NCBI RefSeq assembly: GCF_016892605.1
Contig: NZ_JAFEMV010000001.1
Coordinates: 124,001-188,000, forward strand
Reading direction: 5' to 3'
Origin: Desemzia sp. RIT 804
GTDB lineage: Bacteria; Bacillota; Bacilli; Lactobacillales; Carnobacteriaceae
DNA length: 64,000 nt
Shown: positions 54,961 through 62,792 of the stretch, piece after piece
Layout of the letters: each line of letters begins with the position of its first letter
Numbering within the stretch: position 1 is the stretch's first letter
Made by a program: the position numbers and the translations under genes
The notes under the pieces: model-generated
Databases searched by the model: none
Seen by the model: the letters and a program-made list of their open reading frames with translations, nothing else
Told to the model about the DNA's origin: nothing

Positions 54961-57900
54961 ATGGCCAAATACCAAGGTCCTGTCTTTCACAGACAACTTC
55001 AATCAGAGAGAAAAAAGCAAACAGCATCTCCTCATGAAGTCAAAATAAAGCCAAAACAAACTAATAAAAACGATGTCCCATTTTATAAACAACATGAAAC
55101 TAAACCGTCAAATGACCCAACTTTGTCCTCAAAAGGGTTGAAACATAAAGTGACTTCTTACCAAGAAGACCGCAGCTCAACTCCGTTTAAGGTAAAACAA
55201 GTCCCGTCTCCTTTTTATGGATACAAAGAAAGAAGAGAAGAGAAAAAAGAATCTATCAACTACGCCTTCATTTATAAAAATTTGACCAAACAAAATGAAG
55301 ATTTCTTATTGTTTGATGAGTATTTATCTGAATTAGGCGAAGAACAAATAATAAACTTAGAAGATCCCATTGAAGAAATAGAAATTGTTGAAGCACTAGA
55401 ACTACAAGAGGTTCCAGAGCAAATGGATGAAGAACCAAAAGAAACCGTTGTTGAAAACAGTCTTTCTCCTATTCAAGAGAGCGCGCAAGCTCCTGTCATC
55501 TCAAGTCAAGAAGGATCTGAAGAAGATTTAGAGCAACTCATTAACGAAATAGAGACTCCTATTGAAGAAACAGCGGATAAACTGTTACAGGAGAGTCAGA
55601 ACGCAATCATTCTTCCAGAAGAAAAACCTGTGGATATTGAAGTGCATCAAGATGAAGAAACTGAAACAGTGGCGAAAGAAACCAAAAAACGGGGGTTATC
55701 TCGTTCACTGGCAGGCATGATACGTGACGAACAAGATGAACGGTTAAACAAAGGCAGAAACATAGCGCGTTACTTTGGAGAAATAAAAGAAGAAGCTACA
55801 ACACAACCTGCGACGATTTCAGAACTTCTAGCTAGAGCCAAGCAGGGGGAACAGCTAGAAGAACTAGAAACTCTCTTGGAAGATGATAAGCCTAATTTAG
55901 ATGCTCCGACGTTGGAAGAGAAAGATGTGTTTTCAGAAGAGCCTATTGTGATTGAAGCAGATTACACAGAAATAGAAGAATTGGAAACAAAGGAAGAAGT
56001 TGCGGCTCAACCAGCAACGTTATCGGAACTTCTAGCTAGAGCTAAACAAGGAGAGCAATTAGACGAACTGGAAGCTCTCTTAGAAGAAAGTCCGTCTGAA
56101 CTTAAAGAATCTAATTCATATTTAGAAGATTCATCTCTTGAAGAAGATGATTCCTTAGAAGAACCGGTTGCATTTGAAGAAGCTTCTCAAGAAATAGAGG
56201 AAACCATAGTTGAGGAAGTTGCAGCTCAACCAGCAACGATTACGGAACTTCTGTCTAGAGCTAGACAGGGTGAAGAACAATCGAGTGAACTAGAAACCCT
56301 CTTAAAAGAGAATACACCTCACTCAGAAAGTTCTGTTCTTATAGAAGACAAGAGCTCCAAAGAGGTTTTGATGGATGATCCAGATCATCTAGAAGAAGCA
56401 GAACTTGAGTCAACTAAGCTGACGGATCTTCCTGCTGAAACTAGTATAGAGAATCAATCTATTGAAGAAGAGTCGTTTATAACAGGCGAAGAAGTACCTG
56501 TAGAAGATAATGTTACCGAAGAAGTGATTGTTTTAGATGCACAATTGGAATCTGAAACAACATCATTTGAAGAATTCATTGAAGAACCGATTGAACCAGA
56601 AGTAGAATCAGACGAATGGACTGAAGAGGTAGTAGAAGAAGTAAATGTAACAGCTGTCAATGAAATAGAGGACAATCAAGAAGAAGATTCTGAAGAATGG
56701 AAACCAGATGAAAGTTACATTGCAGAAAAACAATTGCTTCATTATCAATACCCTACTTTAGATCTTTTACGAGAACCGGTTACTTTTGAACCAAACGCCA
56801 TAGATGATTGGGTGTTGGAGCAAGCAGAAATTTTAAATGAAACACTAGAAGCGTTTAATATTGAAGCTCAAGTTGTGGGCTGGACAATAGGGCCTGCAAT
56901 CACGCAATTTGAATTACAATTAGGTAGAGGTGTCAAAGTAAATAAAATTACGAATCTATCTGATGATTTGAAATTATCTTTAGCTGCTAAAGATATTCGG
57001 ATCGAAGCACCTATTCCTGGGAAAAGTACGGTCGGGGTAGAGATTCCTAATCTAAAATCGCGGCCTGTCATGATTTCTGAAGTTATCGCAAGTGAAGAGT
57101 TCAAGAATAGTGATTCTCCACTGACAATTGCGATGGGTGTAAACTTAGCAGGTGAAGCAGTGGTTTCTACGATCGATAAAATGCCACATGGGCTAATTGC
57201 TGGAGCTACCGGATCAGGAAAAAGTGTGTTCATCAATTCGCTTTTGGTAAGTTTGTTGTACAAAGCGACTCCAAATGAAGTGAAATTGATTTTGATCGAT
57301 CCAAAAGCAGTAGAATTAGCTCCTTATAATGATTTACCGCATTTATTGTCTCCAGTTATATCAGAACCGAAAGCAGCTAATGAAGCTTTGAAGTGGGCAG
57401 TAAATGAAATGGAAGAACGGTACCAGAAATTAGCTGCCGGCGGAGTTCGAAATATTGATCATTTCAATAAAAAAGTAGCAGCCAATGGCGATTTTGCGTT
57501 AAAAATGCCTTACATTGTTATTATTATTGATGAGTTAGCAGACTTAATGATGGTAGCCAGCAATGAAGTTCAAGACTCTATTGCACGGATAACACAAAAA
57601 GCGCGCGCAGCTGGAATCCACTTGATAGTAGCTACCCAACGTCCGAGTGTGGATGTAGTAACAGGTACGATCAAAAATAATATTCCAACTAGAGTGGCGT
57701 TTATGGTTTCTAGTCAAATAGATTCTCGTACTATTATTGATACAGGTGGAGCTGAAAAACTGCTGGGAAGAGGGGATATGTTATTCCAAGGAAATGGAAT
57801 GAATCAACCGAATCGGATTCAAGGAACGTATGTAGAAGATGAAATTGATGATATTGTTGATTTCGTCAAAGATCAACAAGAGCCCAATTATTTGTTCCAA

Positions 57901-58152
57901 TCTGAATCTCTCTTAGCAAAAGCTGAAGCCTTAGAGGGTAAAGACGAACTATTTGATGAAGTACTACCATTTATTATTGATGAAGGTACTGTGTCAGCTT
58001 CATCATTGCAACGCAAATTTAGAATTGGTTTTAATCGTGCCTCTAATTTAATTGATACCTTAGAAAGTGAAAACCTGATTTCAGAAAATAAAGGTTCTAA
58101 ACCAAGAGATGTCTATTTGACACGCAGTGACTACGAAGAAAAATTCTTATAA
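54961..58152 (+). CDS. sftA: Soluble FtsK/SpoIIIE-family DNA translocase SftA
   Basis: DNA pump that clears chromosomes from the division septum. 1063 aa. There are no N-terminal membrane helices, so it is the soluble SftA (YtpT) type, and synteny (ytpR upstream, murC downstream) agrees. Residues 1-600 are disordered, strongly acidic and contain three repeats of a QPATISELLARAKQGEQ module. The motor domain follows with Walker A GATGSGKS at 748-755 and Walker B IVIIIDELADLM; the C-terminal gamma winged helix (FRIGFNRASNLIDTLE) reads KOPS-type DNA signals. AGAGAGGAGGAG precedes ATG. Confidence 0.95.
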   Translation: MAKYQGPVFHRQLQSERKKQTASPHEVKIKPKQTNKNDVPFYKQHETKPSNDPTLSSKGLKHKVTSYQEDRSSTPFKVKQVPSPFYGYKERREEKKESINYAFIYKNLTKQNEDFLLFDEYLSELGEEQIINLEDPIEEIEIVEALELQEVPEQMDEEPKETVVENSLSPIQESAQAPVISSQEGSEEDLEQLINEIETPIEETADKLLQESQNAIILPEEKPVDIEVHQDEETETVAKETKKRGLSRSLAGMIRDEQDERLNKGRNIARYFGEIKEEATTQPATISELLARAKQGEQLEELETLLEDDKPNLDAPTLEEKDVFSEEPIVIEADYTEIEELETKEEVAAQPATLSELLARAKQGEQLDELEALLEESPSELKESNSYLEDSSLEEDDSLEEPVAFEEASQEIEETIVEEVAAQPATITELLSRARQGEEQSSELETLLKENTPHSESSVLIEDKSSKEVLMDDPDHLEEAELESTKLTDLPAETSIENQSIEEESFITGEEVPVEDNVTEEVIVLDAQLESETTSFEEFIEEPIEPEVESDEWTEEVVEEVNVTAVNEIEDNQEEDSEEWKPDESYIAEKQLLHYQYPTLDLLREPVTFEPNAIDDWVLEQAEILNETLEAFNIEAQVVGWTIGPAITQFELQLGRGVKVNKITNLSDDLKLSLAAKDIRIEAPIPGKSTVGVEIPNLKSRPVMISEVIASEEFKNSDSPLTIAMGVNLAGEAVVSTIDKMPHGLIAGATGSGKSVFINSLLVSLLYKATPNEVKLILIDPKAVELAPYNDLPHLLSPVISEPKAANEALKWAVNEMEERYQKLAAGGVRNIDHFNKKVAANGDFALKMPYIVIIIDELADLMMVASNEVQDSIARITQKARAAGIHLIVATQRPSVDVVTGTIKNNIPTRVAFMVSSQIDSRTIIDTGGAEKLLGRGDMLFQGNGMNQPNRIQGTYVEDEIDDIVDFVKDQQEPNYLFQSESLLAKAEALEGKDELFDEVLPFIIDEGTVSASSLQRKFRIGFNRASNLIDTLESENLISENKGSKPRDVYLTRSDYEEKFL
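55788..56305 (+). repeat. Three-copy repeat inside the sftA linker
   Basis: The module QPATxxELLxRAxQGExxxELExLL occurs three times, with equivalent positions at 55804, 56008 and 56227 (68 and 73 codons apart). It is predicted as an amphipathic helix set between acidic spacers. The second and third copies share EEVAAQPAT. Expansion within the linker is inferred. Confidence 0.8.
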
Positions 58153-58154
58153 AA

Positions 58155-58258
58155 AAGAACGTGGAGCAAGGTGCTTAGCTAACTGAATAAAAAGAACCTC
58201 ATATCATTTAGGATATTGCCTAAATGGTATGAGGTTCTTTTTGTCTCGCAAACAAATA
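58155..58258 (+). repeat. Intergenic hairpin repeat, subfamily 1, copy G (plus orientation)
   Basis: Left arm AAGAACGTGGAGCAAGGTGC follows the sftA stop by 2 bp. The 24-bp stem (58189-58212 with 58219-58242; one G-U pair) ends in TTCTTTTTGTC, so this copy can act as the sftA terminator. The right arm is degenerate (CTCGCAAACAA). The loop is ATATTG between TTTAGG and CCTAAA. Confidence 0.75.
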
Positions 58259-58272
58259 GAAAACTTGCGATG

Positions 58273-59673
58273 TTAGAACACTTTTGTAGGATTTAGTCGG
58301 TTATCTGGATCGAACACAGCTTTCACTTTGCGCATCATATCGATATTGATACTAGCTGTCATTGCTTCAAAATAAGTTTTTTTTATGACTCCGATTCCGT
58401 GTTCTGCTGAAGGCAATCCGCCTAGTTCGCCAATTTTTGCATAAAGCTTATGCAAAACATCGTCCCGCTTAGTTTCCCATTCTGTTTGATCTTCTATCTC
58501 ACCACGAGCAACACAAGTGTGAAGATTTCCGTCTCCGGCATGACCAAAACTGATCATACTCAACCCGCTTTCTGCTTCCAGTTCTTTTGTATATTGGTAC
58601 AAAGTTGCTAGTTGATTGATTGGAACAACTTCGTCTAGCGTCACTTGTTCAGTGTAGTTTACAACTGCAGTCAAAAGAGTATCTCGTAAGAACCAAGCAG
58701 TTTTTTCAGCAGCAGGGTCTGTAAGTGGCAATAATTCGACTAACTGATGATTTTTTACAGTTTCTTCTAATAAAGACATTCGACGCTCAATAGACTCGCT
58801 GCTGTCGCCATCCAAAGTTAGTAACAAGAAAGCTTGGCCATTTTGAACTGGGAATGGCAAGTTGTTTTGTTTTTCACTGATAGCAATGCCGTCTTTTTCA
58901 AAAAATTCCAAGGCAGTAGGATCAATACCGTGTTTCAAAATATCCAACACAGCATTTGTTGCATCTTGTAGAGTAGAAAAAGAAACGATTGCAGACAAGC
59001 TCGCTTTAGGCAAAGGAATGACTTTTAATTTGATTAAAGTCGTGATTCCCAATGTACCTTCAGATCCAATAAACAAGTCTTTTAAATCATACCCAGAACT
59101 GCTTTTGATATTTAATGATCCTAAAGTCATTTCTTCTCCAGTAGCTAAAACTACATCTAGTTCTTTGACGTAATCTCGAGTAACACCGTATTTAACAGCC
59201 CGCATTCCACCGGCATTCGTTGCTACATTACCGCCGATAGAAGAATGTTTGGAACCAGGATCGGGTGGATAAAAGAAGCCTTTCTTCTCGATAAATTCTT
59301 GGATTTCTCCTAACAAAACCCCAGGTTCAACAGTTAATGTCAATGTTTCTTCATCTAACTCAATAATCTTGTTCATTAAATGAACATCAATAACTAATTC
59401 ACCTTTAACAGGTGCAGTTGCTCCAGATAAGCCTGTACCAGCGCCACGGGCAATAAGTGGGATATCGACTTTATTGGCAAATTTAACTAATTGCACAATT
59501 TCATCTTTTGTAACTGGTAAAGCCACAGCGTAAATACTTCCTGTTTCTCCAGCATATTCATCATAAATGTAATCGTCTGAAATAGCTTTGCCTACAAATA
59601 GACGATCAGTATCTGAAATAATTTTTTTCAGTTCGATTAATTCATTTTCTGGTATAGAATGTAATTTATTCAA
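58273..59673 (-). CDS. glcD: FAD-linked oxidase, GlcD/D-lactate dehydrogenase type
   Basis: 466-aa flavoprotein. N-terminal FAD-binding PCMH domain (LIARGAGTGLSGATAP, PPDPGSKHSSIGGNVATNAGG) and C-terminal FAD-oxidase domain (SFGHAGDGNLHTCV, PSAEHGIGVIKK). The family oxidises glycolate or D-2-hydroxyacids such as D-lactate; substrate cannot be read here, and no iron-sulfur partner (GlcF) is adjacent. Minus-strand gene inserted with the aldo/keto reductase between sftA and murC. AAAGGGGATTTAATC precedes its ATG. Confidence 0.88.
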   Translation of the reverse strand: MNKLHSIPENELIELKKIISDTDRLFVGKAISDDYIYDEYAGETGSIYAVALPVTKDEIVQLVKFANKVDIPLIARGAGTGLSGATAPVKGELVIDVHLMNKIIELDEETLTLTVEPGVLLGEIQEFIEKKGFFYPPDPGSKHSSIGGNVATNAGGMRAVKYGVTRDYVKELDVVLATGEEMTLGSLNIKSSSGYDLKDLFIGSEGTLGITTLIKLKVIPLPKASLSAIVSFSTLQDATNAVLDILKHGIDPTALEFFEKDGIAISEKQNNLPFPVQNGQAFLLLTLDGDSSESIERRMSLLEETVKNHQLVELLPLTDPAAEKTAWFLRDTLLTAVVNYTEQVTLDEVVPINQLATLYQYTKELEAESGLSMISFGHAGDGNLHTCVARGEIEDQTEWETKRDDVLHKLYAKIGELGGLPSAEHGIGVIKKTYFEAMTASINIDMMRKVKAVFDPDNRLNPTKVF

Positions 59674-59767
59674 TGATTAAATCCCCTTTAAATACATTAT
59701 GCACGGCTTGAAACCATTACATTAACTTTAGCACTCAATTTCTGACCTGACAACTATTTCTCAAAAT

Positions 59768-59804
59768 AAAAAGTAATGGAAAAGATAAGTTTTCCATTAC
59801 TTTT
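59768..59804 (-). terminator. Terminator of the aldo/keto reductase gene (minus strand)
   Basis: A perfect 15-bp stem (AAAAGTAATGGAAAA with its complement) around GATAAG, only about 10 bp beyond the minus-strand stop codon. On the minus strand it runs into TTTTTATTTTGAG. Confidence 0.88.
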
Positions 59805-59814
59805 ATTGAGTAAA

Positions 59815-60636
59815 TTAGTCGCGAACATCTTTGACATTATCCAATAAAGCTACATCTTCAGCGGATATAGTAAAGTCTAATTGCATATTTTCAATAATTC
59901 GTTCTTTATGAGTAGATTTTGGTAAAGGTAAAGTATTTTTTTCCAGACAGTAACGCAAGCAAATTTGAGCAGGTGTTACGTCATATTTTTCTGCCATTTC
60001 AGTGATCTCTTTGCCATTTAGCAATTCTCCTGTTGCAAGAGGAGAGTAAGCCTCTACCAAAATGTTGTGTTCATGACAAAATTCAACTAATTCTTTTTGA
60101 GCTTGGTAGCGCCCAATATAGAATGGAATCTGGTTGGCCATTGGAACGATATCGCATTGATCAATGATAGATTGGAGGTCAGAAATTTCAAAATTCGAAA
60201 CACCGATCGTTTTGATTTTTCCATCATTGTATAATTTTTCCATTGCTTTCCAAGATTGTACATTACCTTCTGTACAGTCTTTGCCTTTTTCTTCCCAAGG
60301 CCATGGAGCATGAATCAAATACAAATCTAGGTAATCTACCCCTAATTTAGTAATGGTTTTTTCAAACTCTTCTAAAGTAGAGTCATAACCTTTAATACTG
60401 GCACGCAATTTACTCGTAATAAATACTTCCTCACGTTTTAAACCAAAATCTTTAATTGCTTTTCCTACATTTTCTTCATTTTGATAAGCCGCAGCAGTAT
60501 CGATATGTCGATATCCATTTTGTAACGCAATCTTTACTGGTTCGTATACCTCATCATTAGGTATCTGCCAAGTACCAAAACCAATATGTGGAATTTCTAC
60601 ATCATTGTGAAAAACAAATGTATTCTTTTGAGCCAT
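59815..60636 (-). CDS. Aldo/keto reductase
   Basis: NADPH-dependent carbonyl reductase with TIM-barrel fold, 273 aa. Catalytic tetrad visible: Asp and Tyr in YRHIDTAAAYQNE, Lys in FITSKLRA, His in YLIHAPWPW. The cofactor segment near the C-terminus reads PLPKSTHKERIIENM. The ATG is placed after GAGGAGG on the minus strand (the longer frame to 60669 starts upstream of it). Closest in pattern to YtbE/YvgN-type enzymes; the substrate is unknown. It is divergent from murC. Confidence 0.93.
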   Translation of the reverse strand: MAQKNTFVFHNDVEIPHIGFGTWQIPNDEVYEPVKIALQNGYRHIDTAAAYQNEENVGKAIKDFGLKREEVFITSKLRASIKGYDSTLEEFEKTITKLGVDYLDLYLIHAPWPWEEKGKDCTEGNVQSWKAMEKLYNDGKIKTIGVSNFEISDLQSIIDQCDIVPMANQIPFYIGRYQAQKELVEFCHEHNILVEAYSPLATGELLNGKEITEMAEKYDVTPAQICLRYCLEKNTLPLPKSTHKERIIENMQLDFTISAEDVALLDNVKDVRD

Positions 60637-60863
60637 CTGTAAATCCTCCTCTTTATAAATAGTTAACATCCATACTTTACCGCAATGTAATGGTTTTCGC
60701 TAGTTATTTACTTATAGAATGACTATTTTTTTGATTTAGTATTACAATCGGTTTTCTGAAAAATAATAAATAAACTAAAACATTACTATTCAAAAAAGCT
60801 GAATGGTGTGGTTTTATTCAATAAAAAGCCATATTTATGTTATAGATTTGTCATGAAGGCGGT

Positions 60864-60892
60864 TTATTGTTGTGAAGACTTTACAACAATAA
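60864..60892. promoter_or_regulatory. Inverted repeat upstream of the murC promoter
   Basis: TTATTGTTGT and ACAACAATAA form a perfect 10-bp inverted repeat with a 9-nt spacer, followed by GTTTTTTG. It could be a terminator for antisense or incoming transcription, or an operator; a TTGACA overlaps the T-run at 60898-60903. Confidence 0.45.
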
Positions 60893-60931
60893 GTTTTTTG
60901 ACATTTTTGAGTTTCAGTCTAATTTAAATCA

Positions 60932-60940
60932 TGGTATACT
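60932..60940 (+). promoter_or_regulatory. Extended -10 promoter for murC
   Basis: TGGTATACT (TG plus TATACT at 60935-60940) with TTTCAG 17 bp upstream. The consensus TTGACA at 60898 is too far to be its -35. The predicted leader is about 215 nt. Confidence 0.55.
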
Positions 60941-60946
60941 GATTCC

Positions 60947-61164
60947 ATTCTGAGCGTGTACAATAAAACGCGGCTCTAAAGAATTGTAAAGAGACTAAAA
61001 ATCAACTTAAGGTATGAGAAAATTTGAGGTAATTATCATTTTCTTTGAAAAGGTTGATTTATTTTTGATGTAAAAATGACAATGTAACTAAAAAAATAAC
61101 GGCGTTGGGTAAGATACGTAAAGTAGATACGGCGCTTGAATGACTATATGGAGGAAATAAAAAT
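60947..61164 (+). promoter_or_regulatory. Long structured 5' leader of murC
   Basis: About 215 nt without a gene. Predicted pairings: GAGCGT...ACGCGGCTC near 60954-60976, and AAATCAACTT (60999-61008) with AAGGTTGATTT (61050-61060), enclosing a second stem GAAAAT/ATTTTC. The second hairpin is followed by ATTTTTG. No known riboswitch recognised. The length is unusual for a cell-wall ligase gene. Confidence 0.4.
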
Positions 61165-62496
61165 ATGAATGAAGAATTAATTTATCACTTTGTAGGTATT
61201 AAAGGTTCCGGAATGAGTGCTTTAGCATTGATTCTGCACGATAAAGGTTTTAAAGTACAAGGTTCTGACATAGAAAAATATTTCTTTACCCAAAAAAATA
61301 TCGAAGAAGCTCATATTCCAATTATGACCTTTAACAAAGAGAACATAAAAAAAGGGCAAATTATTATTGCTGGAAATGCTTTTCCAGATACACATGAAGA
61401 AATTGTAGCTGCAAAAGAATTAGGACTTGAGGTTATTCGTTACCATAAATTCCTTAGTGCTTTGATCAATAACTATACCAGTATTGCTATTACAGGTTCA
61501 CATGGAAAAACAAGTACAACAGGTTTATTGGCACATGTTATGGGAAATATCGAAGATACTAGCTACTTAATTGGAGATGGTACAGGACATGGAGTTCCTG
61601 ATGCAGATTTCTTCGTATTAGAAGCCTGTGAATACCGCCGTCATTTCTTAGCTTATAATCCAGATTATGCGATTATTACGAACATAGATTTTGATCATCC
61701 AGATTACTTTACCAGCATTGAAGATGTTTTTGATGCATTCCAAACAATGGCCCATCAAGTAAAAAAAGCGATTGTTGCTTGTGGAGATGACGAACAGTTA
61801 CAACAACTTCAAGCCAATGTACCTGTTTTATATTACGGATTTGAAGACAATAATGATTTTCAAGCTAAAAACCTGATGCGCTCTACAACAGGATCTGAAT
61901 TTGACGTTTATATGAGAGATGAATTCTTTGGCCGATTTGAAATACCTACATTCGGTAAACACAATGTCTTGAATGCTTTATCAGTCATCGCAATTTGCCA
62001 ATACGAAAATATCGATATCGAAAAAGTAAAAGAAAATTTAATGACATTTAAAGGTGTAAAACGCCGCTTTACTGAAAAGAAAATGGAAGATATGACGATC
62101 ATTGATGATTATGCACACCACCCATCAGAAATACGTGCCACAGTGGATGCTGCTCGTCAAAAATATCCAGATAAGGAAATCATTGCTGTTTTCCAACCGC
62201 ATACCTTTACACGTACTGTAGCTTTACTGAGTGAATTTGCAGAAGCTTTAAATCTAGCAGACAGTGTCTATTTATGTGATATCTTTGGTTCTGCCAGAGA
62301 AGAACAAGGTTCTGTAAAAATCGATGACCTAGCTGCTAAAATTAAAGGGGGAGCCCCGGTTTTGTCAGAAGATAATGTTTCTCCATTATTAGATCACCAT
62401 GATGCAGTTGTCATTTTCATGGGAGCTGGAGACGTTCAAAAATTCGAAAAAGCTTATGAAACAATCTTAAGTCAAACTTCATTAAGTAATCAATAA
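61165..62496 (+). CDS. murC: UDP-N-acetylmuramate--L-alanine ligase
   Basis: Adds L-alanine to UDP-MurNAc, the first amino acid of the peptidoglycan stem peptide, using ATP. 443 aa. UDP-binding Rossmann loop [18 protein letters not shown] loop from Gly111 ([10 protein letters not shown]), EACEYRRHF and [11 protein letters not shown], and [13 protein letters not shown] for the C-terminal domain. TATGGAGGAAATAAAAAT contains the ribosome binding site. The murC location after sftA is conserved in Bacillus apart from the inserted oxidoreductases. Confidence 0.98.
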   Translation: MNEELIYHFVGIKGSGMSALALILHDKGFKVQGSDIEKYFFTQKNIEEAHIPIMTFNKENIKKGQIIIAGNAFPDTHEEIVAAKELGLEVIRYHKFLSALINNYTSIAITGSHGKTSTTGLLAHVMGNIEDTSYLIGDGTGHGVPDADFFVLEACEYRRHFLAYNPDYAIITNIDFDHPDYFTSIEDVFDAFQTMAHQVKKAIVACGDDEQLQQLQANVPVLYYGFEDNNDFQAKNLMRSTTGSEFDVYMRDEFFGRFEIPTFGKHNVLNALSVIAICQYENIDIEKVKENLMTFKGVKRRFTEKKMEDMTIIDDYAHHPSEIRATVDAARQKYPDKEIIAVFQPHTFTRTVALLSEFAEALNLADSVYLCDIFGSAREEQGSVKIDDLAAKIKGGAPVLSEDNVSPLLDHHDAVVIFMGAGDVQKFEKAYETILSQTSLSNQ

Positions 62497-62504
62497 GACA
62501 AGAC

Positions 62505-62532
62505 TTGCAAGAATAAAAGAATATGTTATAGT
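62505..62532 (+). promoter_or_regulatory. Promoter of the msr-like locus
   Basis: TTGCAA (62505-62510), 16-bp spacer, TATAGT (62527-62532) with a TGT extension. A transcript would start near 62539, about 28 nt before the leader-peptide ATG. Confidence 0.7.
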
Positions 62533-62566
62533 ATAAGAAATATAAACGGACAGGAGGATTTGGAAA

Positions 62567-62611
62567 ATGACAGCATCAATGAGATTGCGCACAAACTTTT
62601 TAAATCGTTAA
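62567..62611 (+). CDS. Macrolide-sensing leader peptide upstream of the ABC-F gene
   Basis: A 14-codon reading frame, MTASMRLRTNFLNR, preceded by AGGAGG (62552-62557, 9-bp spacing). From memory the leader of staphylococcal msr(A) starts MTASMRL, and macrolide-stalled leaders such as ErmD's carry the same MRLR; the Arg-Leu-Arg segment is the known macrolide-dependent arrest motif. Drug-stalled ribosomes here would alter folding of the leader RNA and allow expression of the downstream ABC-F gene. It is too short for routine gene calling. Confidence 0.88.
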   Translation: MTASMRLRTNFLNR

Positions 62612-62707
62612 TTAAATAACTATTTAAAAGGTCCTGTTATATTGACAGACAATAGGGAGCAGTCTACCCATTTTTCAAATCCGATGAAAACTATTGAGAT
62701 ATATGTC

Positions 62708-62738
62708 AAAAAAGAGATAGGGGATCTATCTCTTTTTT
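62708..62738 (+). terminator. Attenuator terminator between leader peptide and ABC-F gene
   Basis: Perfect 13-bp stem AAAAAAGAGATAG with CTATCTCTTTTTT around GGGAT, 97 nt after the leader stop and 54 nt before the ABC-F start. Upstream leader RNA can also pair: GGATTTGGAAAAT (62556-62568) with ATTTTTCAAATCC (62670-62682), and ACAGGA (62550-62555) with TCCTGT (62632-62637), so ribosome position can change the fold. Confidence 0.82.
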
Positions 62739-62792
62739 GTGTACCCAAAAACTGTTGATTTGCAAGGCCTTAATTAAAGGAGTGCAAACGAA

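Noticed and set aside
60087-60311. 74-aa minus-strand frame
   Set aside because: It lies wholly inside the aldo/keto reductase gene in another frame, without a ribosome binding site; a shadow of the real gene.
60898-60903. TTGACA as the -35 of the murC promoter
   Set aside because: The good -10 TATACT is 31 bp further on, and no acceptable -10 lies 16-18 bp from this hexamer.
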